This document shows, piece after piece, positions 16,589 to 24,911 of a stretch of DNA of 37,102 nt. Origin of the DNA: Planctomycetota bacterium (GTDB taxonomy: Bacteria > Planctomycetota > Phycisphaerae > WQYP01); the NCBI GenBank assembly GCA_021799715.1, contig JAJYZY010000003.1, positions 1 to 37,102 on the forward strand. Reading direction: 5' to 3'. Within the stretch, counting starts at the first letter, position 1, and the number at the start of each line of letters is the position of its first letter. Under the pieces are notes generated by a model, which was not told the DNA's origin, ran no database searches, and was given only the letters and a program-made list of their open reading frames with translations. Position numbers and translations under genes: made by a program.

Positions 16589-16614
16589 GCCAACGCGAAA
16601 ACAGCGTTCTTGGC
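16589..16614 (+). terminator. Weak hairpin after the long operon
   Basis: GCCAACGC (16589-16596) can pair with GCG TT...GGC (16604-16614) with a three-base bulge and a GAAAACA loop. There is only a short T run after it, so it is at best a weak terminator for the plus-strand operon ending at 16514. Confidence 0.2.
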
Positions 16615-16695
16615 TTTGCGCGTTAACGCACAAACCCCGCCGCCGATTGCCTGGCAAGGCAAAAGCATACCCCCAAGTTAGCCAATAACTGACCG

Positions 16696-17331
16696 TTATT
16701 GTGCGGCCGCCCGAATTGACGGATCTTCCGCGGGATTGGCAGCTACCGCTTTTAGCTCCGCCGTCGCCTGGGGGCCGCCCAATGATTTCAGGGCAAGAAT
16801 TGCGGCTCTCCGCACGGTGGGCAGAAAAAAGTTATCGGTGTTTTTTACAATTCGGAGAAGCGGTGCCAACGCCTGCTGGTCTTTCGTGGCCGCCAGAGCG
16901 TGAATTGCCGCTTCACTGACTTCCGCCATCGTATCGCGGGTGGCTTCAACAATCGCATCAATGCCACGCGCGTCGGCGAATTGTCCGAGGCTTTTTACAG
17001 CCGCTACCCGCACCGTCGTGTGAAAGTATCGGTCTTCGTTGCGGACAACTTCAACGAGCACATCAACCGCCGCTGGATCGCCGCAAGCCCCCATCGCCAA
17101 AGCCGCCTCACGCGCTTTTTCTGCCGAGCGATCCCGAATGGCAATCAACAGGGCGGCAAAGGACGTCTTGGTTGACGATGCGGTAGTCGGCCGTGCCGGC
17201 TCCGCCGAAATTTTTGACGCGGTAGCCGCGGCTTTCAGAAGCGGCGCGGCGGTATGATTTGGGGCCGCGGCTCCAGCGGCCGATTTCACCGCCTGTTGTT
17301 TGGTCTTCGCATTTTTTTTGAAATTGAACAT
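16696..17331 (-). CDS. HEAT-repeat protein
   Basis: A 211-residue protein. Residues 1-55 are a basic, Ala/Thr-rich, probably disordered stretch starting MFNFKKNAKTK. Residues about 55-211 form four HEAT/PBS-lyase-like helical repeats (for example DPAAVDVLVEVV, TTVRVAAVKSLGQFAD, VSEAAIHALAATKD, TVRRAAILALKSLGG). Such repeats make a protein-binding scaffold; no catalytic motif is seen. It has no signal peptide, is convergent with the operon to its left and divergent from the fucosidase gene. The stop codon lies inside a 7-base inverted repeat (16683-16689 with 16695-16701). The partner is unknown. Confidence 0.7.
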   Translation of the reverse strand: MFNFKKNAKTKQQAVKSAAGAAAPNHTAAPLLKAAATASKISAEPARPTTASSTKTSFAALLIAIRDRSAEKAREAALAMGACGDPAAVDVLVEVVRNEDRYFHTTVRVAAVKSLGQFADARGIDAIVEATRDTMAEVSEAAIHALAATKDQQALAPLLRIVKNTDNFFLPTVRRAAILALKSLGGPQATAELKAVAANPAEDPSIRAAAQ

Positions 17332-17477
17332 AAAATATTCTCACAAGTCAGAGTTAAAACAAAAATCAGCGTCAAAGCAGAGCGGACGCTGTTTCCACTG
17401 AAGTAAGTTTAGCAAATTGGACCCGCTGAAACAAATCTCTGGAAATATAAACGGGAAATCATCATTAAAAAAAATGT

Positions 17478-17507
17478 TTGACAGATTGGACGCCTCGGCT
17501 TGATAAT
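17478..17507 (+). promoter_or_regulatory. Strong sigma-70-like promoter before the fucosidase gene
   Basis: A perfect TTGACA (17478-17483) is followed after 17-18 bases by TGATAAT (17501-17507), giving -10 TGATAA or GATAAT. Transcription would start near 17514, about 105 bases before the GH29 ATG at 17619. It is the closest match to the sigma-70 consensus that I noticed in this window. Confidence 0.6.
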
Positions 17508-17618
17508 GCGATTTGGTGAGTGGGTTACTCACAACCGATCACTTTGGCTCGGCGATCGGCATGCGTCATTGTTGCCATACCACGGCAACCGAATCCATTA
17601 TGGTGAGGAGTTTCAATC

Positions 17619-19418
17619 ATGCAGCGCAGGGACTTTTGCAAACTTATGGCTGGCGCGGCGGTTGCTGCCACGATCCCTACCCTTGGGAAAATCGCGGACG
17701 GTGCCGGATTTATTGCCAATGGTTTTGACCGGTATACTGAAACATTTCCAGAATTCTGCGCTACTCCCGCCAATGAGCGGAAGTTTTACGCCCTCCGCGG
17801 CAAGGCCATCGTGCAGGAAAAACTGCACAACGTCGGCTGGCGGCCTACGGGCTGGGGAAATCCCCCCGCACTGCCTGTTCCGGGTGGTTCGCATGATGGC
17901 GTGCCGATGGAGTCTCCAATTCCCAATTTAGCCGGTGACGGGCCTTATGAACCAACGTGGCATTCGCTACTGCAATATGAATGCCCGGAATGGTATCGCG
18001 ATGCCAAATTCGGTATCTGGAATCACTGGAGTCCGCAGTGTGTGCCGGAAGATGGGGATTGGTATGCCCGCAACATGTATATTCAGGGTTCCGGTCAAAA
18101 CCGATATCAGATTGAACATTATGGCCCGCCATGCAAGTTCGGCTACAAAGACCTCTGCGCGCAGTGGACGCTGTTGAACTGGGAGCCGGAACATCTCATG
18201 GAACGCTATGTCAAAGCGGGAGCCAAGCTCTTTATTGCCCTGGCGAATCATCATGATGGCTTTGATACCTGGAATTCCAAGCATCATCAGTGGAATGCCC
18301 ACAACATCGGCCCGCATCGGGATGTCATCGGAACTTGGGCAAAAACAGCCCGACGGCATGGCTTGCGTTTTGGGGTCACGGTCCATCAGGCCCGGAACTG
18401 GTGGTGGTTCCAGACCTCCCATGGTGCCGATAAGACCGGGCCATATGCCGGCATTCCGTATGATGGTGTCTTGACCAAGGCGGACGGAAAAGGTCAGTGG
18501 TGGGAAGGATATGATCCGCAGCAACTTTACAATGCCAAACATCCATTCAATGCGTTGCCGGATATTTCCTATGTTAAAAACTTCTATGACCGCACGCGCG
18601 ATCTGGTGGATCAGCACAATCCCGATCTGCTTTATTTTGACAACCCGCTTTTTCCGCTGGGTTGGGCGGGCATGAATATCGGAGCCTATTTCTACAATCG
18701 CAACTTGCAAACCCATGGCGGAAAAATGGAAGGCGTTATCAACATCAAAAATGTACCTGGGCCATTACTCAAATCTGTGGTGGCGGATATTGAACGCGGA
18801 TTAAGTAGCGGCATTATGCGGTACCCGTGGCAGTCGGAAACCTGCATCGGTGACTGGCACTATCTGCGTCGATTATTCGATCATCCCGGCGAGTACGGCG
18901 GCTACATGCACCCGCGCGAAGCCATTCACTGGATGATCGATACGGTCAGTAAAAATGGCACGTTTATTCTCAATATCCCCGGTAAGCCGGATGGAACCAT
19001 TGACCGCAAGGAGAAACTGATTCTTGAAAAAATCGGCGAATGGTTTGCGGTAAACGGCCAGGCCATTTACGCCACCCGCCCGTGGAAGATTTACGGTGAA
19101 GGGCCGAATGTCATCAAGGCGGGATCATTCCAGGGAAATAGCATCCGAAGCATGGGTGTGAAGGATATTCGTTTCACCCGCAACAAGGCCAATACGGTCA
19201 TCTACGCTCTGGTATTGGGTTGGCCCAGTGATGCCTTTGTTATTCATTCACTGGGAACTGCCGCGGCCACCAAGCCCGGCAAAATCCACAATGTGCAAAT
19301 TCTGGGCACCGATGAAAAGCTTACCTGGAAGCAGTCTGCAACGGGTTTGCGCGTGGAATTGCCTAAATATCGCCCCTCTGTGGATTACGCTGTGGCCCTG
19401 AAGGTGGATATGACATGA
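17619..19418 (+). CDS. Alpha-L-fucosidase, GH29 family, Tat-exported
   Basis: A 599-residue glycoside hydrolase that releases alpha-L-fucose from glycans. It starts MQRRDFCKLMAGAAVAATIP, a twin-arginine-type signal (RRDF then a hydrophobic stretch), so export as a folded protein is likely. GH29 motifs are KFGIWNHWSP (about 130), LIALANHHDGFDTWNSK (about 205-221) and LLYFDNPLF, with D341 the probable nucleophile. A C-terminal beta domain follows (about 480-599). The catalytic loop has DNP where many GH29 enzymes have DG. GTGAGGAG sequence precedes the ATG. It stands alone with its own promoter; no sulfatase or other glycan genes are nearby. Confidence 0.88.
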   Translation: MQRRDFCKLMAGAAVAATIPTLGKIADGAGFIANGFDRYTETFPEFCATPANERKFYALRGKAIVQEKLHNVGWRPTGWGNPPALPVPGGSHDGVPMESPIPNLAGDGPYEPTWHSLLQYECPEWYRDAKFGIWNHWSPQCVPEDGDWYARNMYIQGSGQNRYQIEHYGPPCKFGYKDLCAQWTLLNWEPEHLMERYVKAGAKLFIALANHHDGFDTWNSKHHQWNAHNIGPHRDVIGTWAKTARRHGLRFGVTVHQARNWWWFQTSHGADKTGPYAGIPYDGVLTKADGKGQWWEGYDPQQLYNAKHPFNALPDISYVKNFYDRTRDLVDQHNPDLLYFDNPLFPLGWAGMNIGAYFYNRNLQTHGGKMEGVINIKNVPGPLLKSVVADIERGLSSGIMRYPWQSETCIGDWHYLRRLFDHPGEYGGYMHPREAIHWMIDTVSKNGTFILNIPGKPDGTIDRKEKLILEKIGEWFAVNGQAIYATRPWKIYGEGPNVIKAGSFQGNSIRSMGVKDIRFTRNKANTVIYALVLGWPSDAFVIHSLGTAAATKPGKIHNVQILGTDEKLTWKQSATGLRVELPKYRPSVDYAVALKVDMT

Positions 19419-19445
19419 TCTTCGCTGGCCGGAAAATTGAGCCGT

Positions 19446-19461
19446 TGCTATAGTGTGCGCA
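19446..19461 (+). promoter_or_regulatory. Extended -10 promoter abutting the dnaX start
   Basis: TGCTATAGT (19446-19454) fits an extended -10 element (TGN plus TATAGT). The first transcribed base would be at about 19461, which is the A of the dnaX ATG, so the message would be leaderless. No good -35 and no Shine-Dalgarno precede the ATG, which fits this reading. Confidence 0.4.
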
Positions 19462-21242
19462 TGGCTGCAGTTTATACAGTATTGGCTCGGCGATACCGCT
19501 CGCAGAACTTCGATCAGCTTATTGGGCAGGAGGCGATCGCCACAACGCTGAAAAATGCGGTTTCCAGCGGGCGCCTGGCCCATGCATTCCTCTTTACAGG
19601 AACGCGCGGGGTAGGCAAAACGTCCTCGGCGCGGATTTTAGCCAAGGCAATTAATTGTCCAAATTCCACCTCCGGACAACCCTGCGGCGAATGCTCCACC
19701 TGCAAGGCGATTGCCGCGGGTGAAGACATTGATGTTATTGAAATTGATGGAGCCAGCAACAATGGCGTGGAGCAAATTCGCGACTTGCGCCAAAGCGCGG
19801 GCATAACACCCAGTCACAGCAAATTTAAGATTTACATCATCGACGAAGTGCACATGCTGTCCATCGCGGCTTTTAATGCGCTGCTCAAAACCCTCGAAGA
19901 ACCGCCGCCGCATGTCAAATTTATTTTTGCCACCACCGACGTGCATAAGGTTCCCGCGACCATATTAAGTCGGTGCCAGCGCTACGATTTTAAAAATATT
20001 CCAGCCGCCCGCATCACCGACCATCTCGCGGGAATCTGTAAACAGGAAAACACGGAGGCCGAAACGTCCGCGCTGCATCGCATCGCGATTCTAGCTGCCG
20101 GGTCCATGCGTGATGCCTTGTCACTGTTGGACCGGGTGCTGTCGCTGGGAGCCGGACGAATTACCGAAAAGCTCCTTGATGAATTGCTCGGCAAGCCATC
20201 TTTAGCCAATATGACCGATCTGGTGGCGGCCATGGCTGCGGGCGATGCGGCGGTGGTTTTGAAACTTTCCGACGGCTTGCTTCTGGAAGGCATGTCGGCC
20301 GAGCAGGTGCTGGCTGAATTGACCGACCTGTTGCGAAATTTAATGGTTCTGCGGGTGTGCGGGCCGCAAACCGATATTTTGGATATTCCGGGCGAATGGC
20401 GCGGAGCCTTGGAAAAACTCACCCCGGCATTTGAACCGGCCGTACTGGTACATGACATTGCATTATGCGACCAGACGTTGCGATCCATGCGCGGATCAAC
20501 CATGCAGCGGCCCCTGTTTGATGCACTGATGGTACGATTGGCCATGGCAGCGCAATTCAGCTCCATCCGGCAGGTTCTGGAATCCGGTCAATTACCCGCG
20601 CCATCCGCCGAGGCGCAAAAAAAAAATGATTTACCCGGCCCCCAGCCGGTCATAGCTCACCCGGCGGCTTCAGCGCCGGCCCGGCCTCCGGTCCATGATC
20701 CTCCAGTCAACCCAACGCCAGTTGCCCCGGCTCCAGCCGCCGTGCCGCCGCCGTCATCCATGCCCGCGATACCGTACGTTACGACGGATGTCGATTCAAT
20801 GTGGCACGCGGTGGAAGCATACCTTCTGGAGAATCAGGGGGCGTCTTTAACCCATTTGCTTAATGGGCAGGCGCGTATTGTGTCTTTGGAGATCGGATCA
20901 GGTTTGGTGCGACTTGAGGTTCCGGGCCACACTCACACCATGGTCTGCAGCGAACGCTATACCCACATGCTGGAACTAGCTTTCTCCGCGGCCACCGGGA
21001 AACACTGCCGCCTGGAAATTATCCCGGCCGCACGACCCGTGGCTGCCGAAGCTGTTTCAACCGCCCCGAAGGTGCCCACACGCCCGCCGTCTACAGCCGG
21101 TCCGCGTGTATCTCCGGAGTTAATGCAACGCGCCCGGGAATTGCCCGCAGTTCGCCAATTAACGGAAAAAATGGGGGCAAAACTCATTCATGTCGAAGCC
21201 CTTGAAACCATTGTCGAAGGCCCCTCGGAGCCGACATCATGA
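19461..21242 (+). CDS. dnaX: DNA polymerase III subunit tau/gamma
   Basis: The 593-residue clamp-loader ATPase starts at MAAVYTVLARRYR, the usual family N-terminus; a TTG eight codons upstream (19437) is less likely. Domain I has Walker A GTRGVGKTS, a zinc module with four Cys (CPNSTSGQPCGECSTC), the DEVH box IIDEVHMLS and sensor-1/SRC motif ILSRCQRY. Domains II-III run to about residue 375. A Pro/Ala-rich linker and a tau-type C-terminal domain (about 440-593) follow. A run of ten A at the end of domain III (20617-20626) may produce a shorter gamma form. It heads the conserved dnaX-ybaB-recR series. Confidence 0.96.
   Translation: MAAVYTVLARRYRSQNFDQLIGQEAIATTLKNAVSSGRLAHAFLFTGTRGVGKTSSARILAKAINCPNSTSGQPCGECSTCKAIAAGEDIDVIEIDGASNNGVEQIRDLRQSAGITPSHSKFKIYIIDEVHMLSIAAFNALLKTLEEPPPHVKFIFATTDVHKVPATILSRCQRYDFKNIPAARITDHLAGICKQENTEAETSALHRIAILAAGSMRDALSLLDRVLSLGAGRITEKLLDELLGKPSLANMTDLVAAMAAGDAAVVLKLSDGLLLEGMSAEQVLAELTDLLRNLMVLRVCGPQTDILDIPGEWRGALEKLTPAFEPAVLVHDIALCDQTLRSMRGSTMQRPLFDALMVRLAMAAQFSSIRQVLESGQLPAPSAEAQKKNDLPGPQPVIAHPAASAPARPPVHDPPVNPTPVAPAPAAVPPPSSMPAIPYVTTDVDSMWHAVEAYLLENQGASLTHLLNGQARIVSLEIGSGLVRLEVPGHTHTMVCSERYTHMLELAFSAATGKHCRLEIIPAARPVAAEAVSTAPKVPTRPPSTAGPRVSPELMQRARELPAVRQLTEKMGAKLIHVEALETIVEGPSEPTS
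20617..20655 (+). promoter_or_regulatory. Slippery A10 site in dnaX with downstream stem
   Basis: The reading frame is CAA AAA AAA AAT, so A AAA AAA (20618-20624) is a textbook -1 slip heptamer. A -1 shift reads AAA then TGA (20627-20629), giving a 389-residue product that ends just after domain III. Transcript slippage that adds one A gives the same frame and stop; loss of one A stops at TAG 20653-20655. A GC stem, CCGGC (20635-20639) with GCCGG (20645-20649), lies eight to ten bases downstream, and GAGG (20610-20613) lies just upstream. Confidence 0.65.
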
Positions 21243-21271
21243 TTGTTGTACATTTTTGGAAATGAGGATAC

Positions 21272-21619
21272 ATGTTTGATTCTTTGAAATCTTTAAGTCA
21301 ATTGGGGCCGTTAATGGCCCGGGCCAGGGAAATGCAATCCAAAATGGCTGAAGTGCAGCAGAAGCTCGGCACAATTCAGGCCGACGGTTCTGCCGCCGGC
21401 GGCATGATTTCCGTTACGGCCAATGGGCACATGGAGATCACCAGCGTCCGCTTTTCCACCGGTGCCAGGGAACTTGATGCCGCCGTACTTGCCGATCTGA
21501 CGCGCTCGGCGGTCAATGAGGCTCTGGTAAACGTTCGCAATATTGTGCAACGGGAAATGCAGTCTGTTGCGGGTGATGTGGATATGTCCGGCCTGCAAAA
21601 AATGATAGGAATGTCCTGA
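21272..21619 (+). CDS. ybaB: YbaB/EbfC nucleoid-associated protein
   Basis: The 115-residue product matches the YbaB/EbfC family. An N-terminal helix (LMARAREMQSKMAEVQQKL, about 12-30) is followed by the SVTANGHMEITSVRFS beta-strands and the C-terminal NVRNIVQREMQS helix. The family forms small DNA-binding dimers. The gene lies between dnaX and recR, its usual place. A GAGGA ribosome-binding site precedes the ATG, and the stop shares a base with the recR start. Confidence 0.93.
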   Translation: MFDSLKSLSQLGPLMARAREMQSKMAEVQQKLGTIQADGSAAGGMISVTANGHMEITSVRFSTGARELDAAVLADLTRSAVNEALVNVRNIVQREMQSVAGDVDMSGLQKMIGMS

Positions 21620-22248
21620 TGACCGATCATTCCATGGCTTACAGCGCCAGCGTGCGACGACTCATGGACCTCCTGGGACAACTACCAGGTGTCGGCAGTC
21701 GCTCGGCGGAACGAATGGTATTTCATATTCTCAAGGGCACGCCCGAGGATGCTGCGGCGTTGGCCGATGCCATTCGGGCCGTTAAACAGCAGGTTCGTCA
21801 CTGCAGTATCTGTTACCATTTAACGGAAACCGATCCTTGTGAAATTTGCCATAATCCCAACCGCGATAAGGGCGTGGTATGCGTGGTTGAGCAGCCCAAG
21901 GATCTTTTTCAAATTGAGTCCACCGGAGCTTATCAAGGCGTCTATCATGTTCTGTTGGGGCACCTGGCCCCATTGGACGGGATCAATCCTGAAAATCTAA
22001 CCATTGAAGCGCTGGTGCAGCGCGTCAATCAGCGGGATGCCGCTGGAAATACTGTGGTGCGTGAGGTGATTCTTGCCACCAATCCGACGATGGATGGGGA
22101 TGGCACCGCCCTGTATTTGCAAAGCCGACTGGAAAACTCCGGCATTCATATCACCCGCCTGGCAAGGGGATTGCCCGCCGGAGCACAAATTGAGCAGGCC
22201 AATAAGGTTATTCTAGCCGATGCGATTTCCGGTCGAATTAAAATGTAA
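21619..22248 (+). CDS. recR: Recombination mediator RecR
   Basis: This 209-residue protein acts with RecF/RecO to load RecA at gaps. It has the helix-hairpin-helix LLGQLPGVGSRSAERM (about 16-31), a four-Cys zinc finger (CSICY...CEICHN, about 60-75) and a Toprim domain beginning VCVVEQPKDL. The conserved segments YHVLLGHLAPLDGI and ATNPTMDGDGTALYL follow. The length is standard. An ATG five codons downstream (21634) is an alternative start. Confidence 0.96.
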   Translation: MTDHSMAYSASVRRLMDLLGQLPGVGSRSAERMVFHILKGTPEDAAALADAIRAVKQQVRHCSICYHLTETDPCEICHNPNRDKGVVCVVEQPKDLFQIESTGAYQGVYHVLLGHLAPLDGINPENLTIEALVQRVNQRDAAGNTVVREVILATNPTMDGDGTALYLQSRLENSGIHITRLARGLPAGAQIEQANKVILADAISGRIKM

Positions 22249-22316
22249 GAAACCCGTCGCGTGCCCGACCAATTCATCGGATGGCGGTAATCTGCCGTAA
22301 GTTGTTGCGGTGACGT

Positions 22317-23102
22317 ATGGTGGAATGGGCTGTTTATTCGCGGGATATTCCCGGTGCCGCCACGGCAAATGCGGGCGTGGCAAAGAGCGTTGGCGTAGTT
22401 ATTCCCTGCCGCGGCGACGCTCAGCTTCTGCGCAGATGCCTCGCATCGTTATCAGATTTTATCGCTGCCGGTGACCGTGTGGTTGTGGTAAACGCGGATC
22501 ATTGCGCAACGGCATCCACCATTGCCATTGATGTCGGGGCGGAAGTTGCATTCTCGGATAGCCCGGACAGGGGACGAGCGGTTGCCGCGGGGGTGGCCTG
22601 TTTGCTATCGGCGAAATCTGCGGCACCAGATGTTATTTTAATTGCCCATGCGGATATGGAATTCATGCCCGACAGCCGCAAAGCCCTGATTCGTGCCACT
22701 GGCCCTCATGCTCGGCGGCAATGGGGGGCATTGGGGCACGCAATTAACTCACGGGACTGGACATTTCGTATAGTCGAAGCCGGCAATCGTCTTCGGGCCA
22801 GCTTTTTTCAGACACCTTATGGCGATCAGGCCATGTTTTTCGGTGTGGAGCTGCTGGCGGATAGCGGTGGATTTCCGCAACAAAACCGTCTGGAAGATTA
22901 CGAACTATCCCTGCGGCTCAGGCCGATTGCCCGGCCGCTTTACGTCAATTATCCGGTACGCATAAGCGATCGGCACTGGCGGCGGGGAATTATTCGTACA
23001 AGTGTGCGGAATTGGTTCACTGCCATAAACTACATCATGACGCGGGCTGAAAGGCATTCAACGCCGAATATAACACCCGCCCCTGAACGATTGGCAGGCT
23101 GA
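22317..23102 (+). CDS. rSAM/selenodomain-associated transferase 2 (GT2-like)
   Basis: A 261-residue GT2-fold protein that fits TIGR04283. It shows VVIPCRGDAQLLRRCL (about 27-42), SDSPDRGRAVAAG (nucleotide-sugar loop), LIAHADMEF (metal motif), TPYGDQAMFF and the LEDYELSLRLR motif near residue 200. The family normally sits next to TIGR04282, as here, often near radical-SAM or selenium/arsenic-related genes that are not in this window. The product is unknown. A 1-base overlap (TGATG) couples it to the next gene. Confidence 0.8.
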   Translation: MVEWAVYSRDIPGAATANAGVAKSVGVVIPCRGDAQLLRRCLASLSDFIAAGDRVVVVNADHCATASTIAIDVGAEVAFSDSPDRGRAVAAGVACLLSAKSAAPDVILIAHADMEFMPDSRKALIRATGPHARRQWGALGHAINSRDWTFRIVEAGNRLRASFFQTPYGDQAMFFGVELLADSGGFPQQNRLEDYELSLRLRPIARPLYVNYPVRISDRHWRRGIIRTSVRNWFTAINYIMTRAERHSTPNITPAPERLAG

Positions 23103-23806
23103 TGAATCATTCTGAAAACAGTCGCATCAACCTGGTTCTCATGGCTAAAGCGCCGCGTCCCGGCTGTGTCAAAACACGCCTGCAAAAGGCTTTTTCTCCG
23201 CAACAGGCCTGCGATATATATGCGCAGTTTTTAGTTCGGGTCAAAGCCCTGGCGGAAAGTTGGCAAACGGGCCGCGCGAATCTGCGACGGTTCATTGCCT
23301 ATGATCCGCCTGATCAGCCTAAATTCTGGCATAACTGGCCCGAGTGGACAAAACTGCCACAATCAACCGGTGACCTTGGATCACGAATGCTGGCGGTAAT
23401 CCAAACCATTGCGCCTGGGCCGTCGGACGCGATTATTTTTATTGGAGCCGACGCGCCGGAATTATCGCTTAGCCAGTTGGATTGGGCCTTGGAGCAATTA
23501 GTCAGCAACGACGCGGTTGTGATACCGGCTGATGATGGCGGCTATGTTCTTATCGGCATGCACGCATCCGCGCAAACGCTGCTGATGGGCATACCATGGA
23601 GCACAGAATGCGTCCTGGCGCAAACGCGGAAGAATGCCGATGCGGCGGGACTGAAATTGACCCAGTGCGCGCCAATGTCTGATGTCGATACCGCCGAAGA
23701 CCTTGCCGGGCTTATCGCCCGCCTGTTATGCTCATCGGATGAAAGCGACAAAGCCATGGCTGGAACACTGAAGAATATCGTAACCGGGGAAAGGAATCAC
23801 CAATGA
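23102..23806 (+). CDS. rSAM/selenodomain-associated transferase 1 (DUF2064)
   Basis: A 234-residue nucleotidyl/glycosyl-transferase-like protein of TIGR04282/DUF2064. It begins with the family hallmark LVLMAKAPRPGCVKTRL (about 11-27), then IFIGADAPELS (about 117), a DDGGYVLIG motif (about 143) and VDTAEDLAGL near the C-terminus. It is the usual partner of the preceding gene and overlaps the next by four bases (ATGA). The donor and acceptor are not known. Confidence 0.85.
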   Translation: MNHSENSRINLVLMAKAPRPGCVKTRLQKAFSPQQACDIYAQFLVRVKALAESWQTGRANLRRFIAYDPPDQPKFWHNWPEWTKLPQSTGDLGSRMLAVIQTIAPGPSDAIIFIGADAPELSLSQLDWALEQLVSNDAVVIPADDGGYVLIGMHASAQTLLMGIPWSTECVLAQTRKNADAAGLKLTQCAPMSDVDTAEDLAGLIARLLCSSDESDKAMAGTLKNIVTGERNHQ

Positions 23807-24552
23807 GCAATACCCTTGTCGGAAAAACGGCGATTGTTACCGGTGCAAGTTCAGGCATTGGATTGGCCACCGCACGGGATTTGGCGCGGCACGGTACCAG
23901 TGTGGTGCTCACGGCCCGTCGTGCGGATCGTTTGTTGGACCTCGCTAAAGTGATCACCGCTGACGGCGGAAAAGCTCTGCCTTTGCCGGGTGATTCCGCA
24001 GATCAATTTCATATTGACCAATTGATGACAAGGGCAATTGAATGGACCGGCGGGCTTGATATTGTCATCGTCAATGCCGGTCGCGGTCTGGCGGGCGGTG
24101 TGCTAAATAGTGACCAAGCCCAATGGGAATCCCTTTACAAACTCAACGTGCTGGGGGCCGCATATCTGATGCGACAGGCGGCCAAATGGATGGTGGAAAA
24201 AAAATCCGGTGACATCGTGGTTTTAGGCTCGGTGTCCGGTCACAACATTTCGCCCTTCAGCGGATTTTACGGTTCGACCAAATGGGCTATTGCCGCCATT
24301 GCCGAGGCATTGCGCCGTGAAGTTTGTGGTCAGGGCGTGCGCGTGACGACGATCAAACCGGGTATTGTGGAAAGCGAATTTCAGGATGTTGCGGGATATA
24401 CTTACGATAATTTTTCAAAATCCATTGAGCGCTTTGGAAAAGTTCTTTCCGCGGAAGATGTGGCGCGTTCGATCAGCTTTGTGCTTAGCCAGCCATCACA
24501 TGTGCATATACACGATCTGGTTATTCGGCCCACCGGCCAGGATTATCCATAG
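23803..24552 (+). CDS. Short-chain dehydrogenase/reductase (SDR)
   Basis: A 249-residue classical SDR. It has the TGASSGIG cofactor loop (about 12-19) and an Arg-rich ARRADR after strand 2, which favours NADP(H). NAGRG (about 90) replaces the usual NAG motif, followed by the catalytic Ser in GSVSGHN and YGSTKWA (Y and K four apart, about 152-156). It resembles the YdfG/clavaldehyde-type reductases of broad substrate range. Coupling by a four-base overlap to the two transferases suggests one pathway; the substrate cannot be told. Confidence 0.85.
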   Translation: MSNTLVGKTAIVTGASSGIGLATARDLARHGTSVVLTARRADRLLDLAKVITADGGKALPLPGDSADQFHIDQLMTRAIEWTGGLDIVIVNAGRGLAGGVLNSDQAQWESLYKLNVLGAAYLMRQAAKWMVEKKSGDIVVLGSVSGHNISPFSGFYGSTKWAIAAIAEALRREVCGQGVRVTTIKPGIVESEFQDVAGYTYDNFSKSIERFGKVLSAEDVARSISFVLSQPSHVHIHDLVIRPTGQDYP

Positions 24553-24636
24553 TAATTAAAGCCCGACATGGCGTGTTATCCGATGGGCGGCACAATGTTT
24601 GCCGATTCTCATTCCACAGTTTATCAATCCACCAAC

Positions 24637-24651
24637 CTCCCCGACGGGGGG
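24637..24651. other. GC hairpin between SDR and tRNA genes
   Basis: A six-pair stem (24637-24642 with 24646-24651, one G-U pair) closes a GAC triloop. It lies downstream of both the plus-strand SDR gene and the minus-strand tRNA, so it could help terminate either, but neither strand shows a convincing U-tract. Confidence 0.25.
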
Positions 24652-24687
24652 AAAGACCATTTTACGCGATTGATATTGATCCTTATA

Positions 24688-24770
24688 TGCGGGCGAGAGG
24701 AGTCGAACCTCCACGTCTTTTGAACACTAGAACCTGAATCTAGCGCGTCTGCCAATTCCGCCACGCCCGC
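24688..24770 (-). tRNA. tRNA-Leu (anticodon CAG)
   Basis: Read on the minus strand, GCGGGCG at the 5' end pairs with CGCCCGC at the 3' end, followed by an A discriminator. The anticodon arm is CTAGA-TTCAGGT-TCTAG, giving CAG, which reads CUG leucine codons. The long variable arm (class II) and the GGTTCGACTCC T-arm are typical of tRNA-Leu. CCA is not encoded. A TATTAT -10-like sequence lies just upstream on the minus strand (about 24783-24788). Confidence 0.95.
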
Positions 24771-24851
24771 GGAAAGATCGCTATAATAACGCCTCGATTG
24801 GAAAAATTCCACTATCGTGTCGGTTTCCCCTGGTCGAATTTCCCGCGTCGG

Positions 24852-24880
24852 TTTTCACGGATGCTCTTGACCGCTACAAT
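24852..24880 (+). promoter_or_regulatory. Candidate lysS promoter
   Basis: TTTTCA (24852-24857) and TACAAT (24875-24880) are 17 bases apart, which would start transcription near 24887, about 25 bases before the lysS ATG. The -35 match is modest. Confidence 0.35.
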
Positions 24881-24911
24881 GCCATTCTTTGGTGAATGTA
24901 GTAGAGGAAAC

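Noticed and set aside
16683..16701. Seven-base inverted repeat at the end of the HEAT-repeat gene as a terminator
   Set aside because: The stem is AT-rich and includes the stop codon, and no U-tract follows on either strand.
20617..20626. A sequencing error or disabling frameshift in dnaX
   Set aside because: The zero frame stays open through the tau C-terminal domain, so the gene is intact as read. The run sits at the place where known dnaX genes slip.
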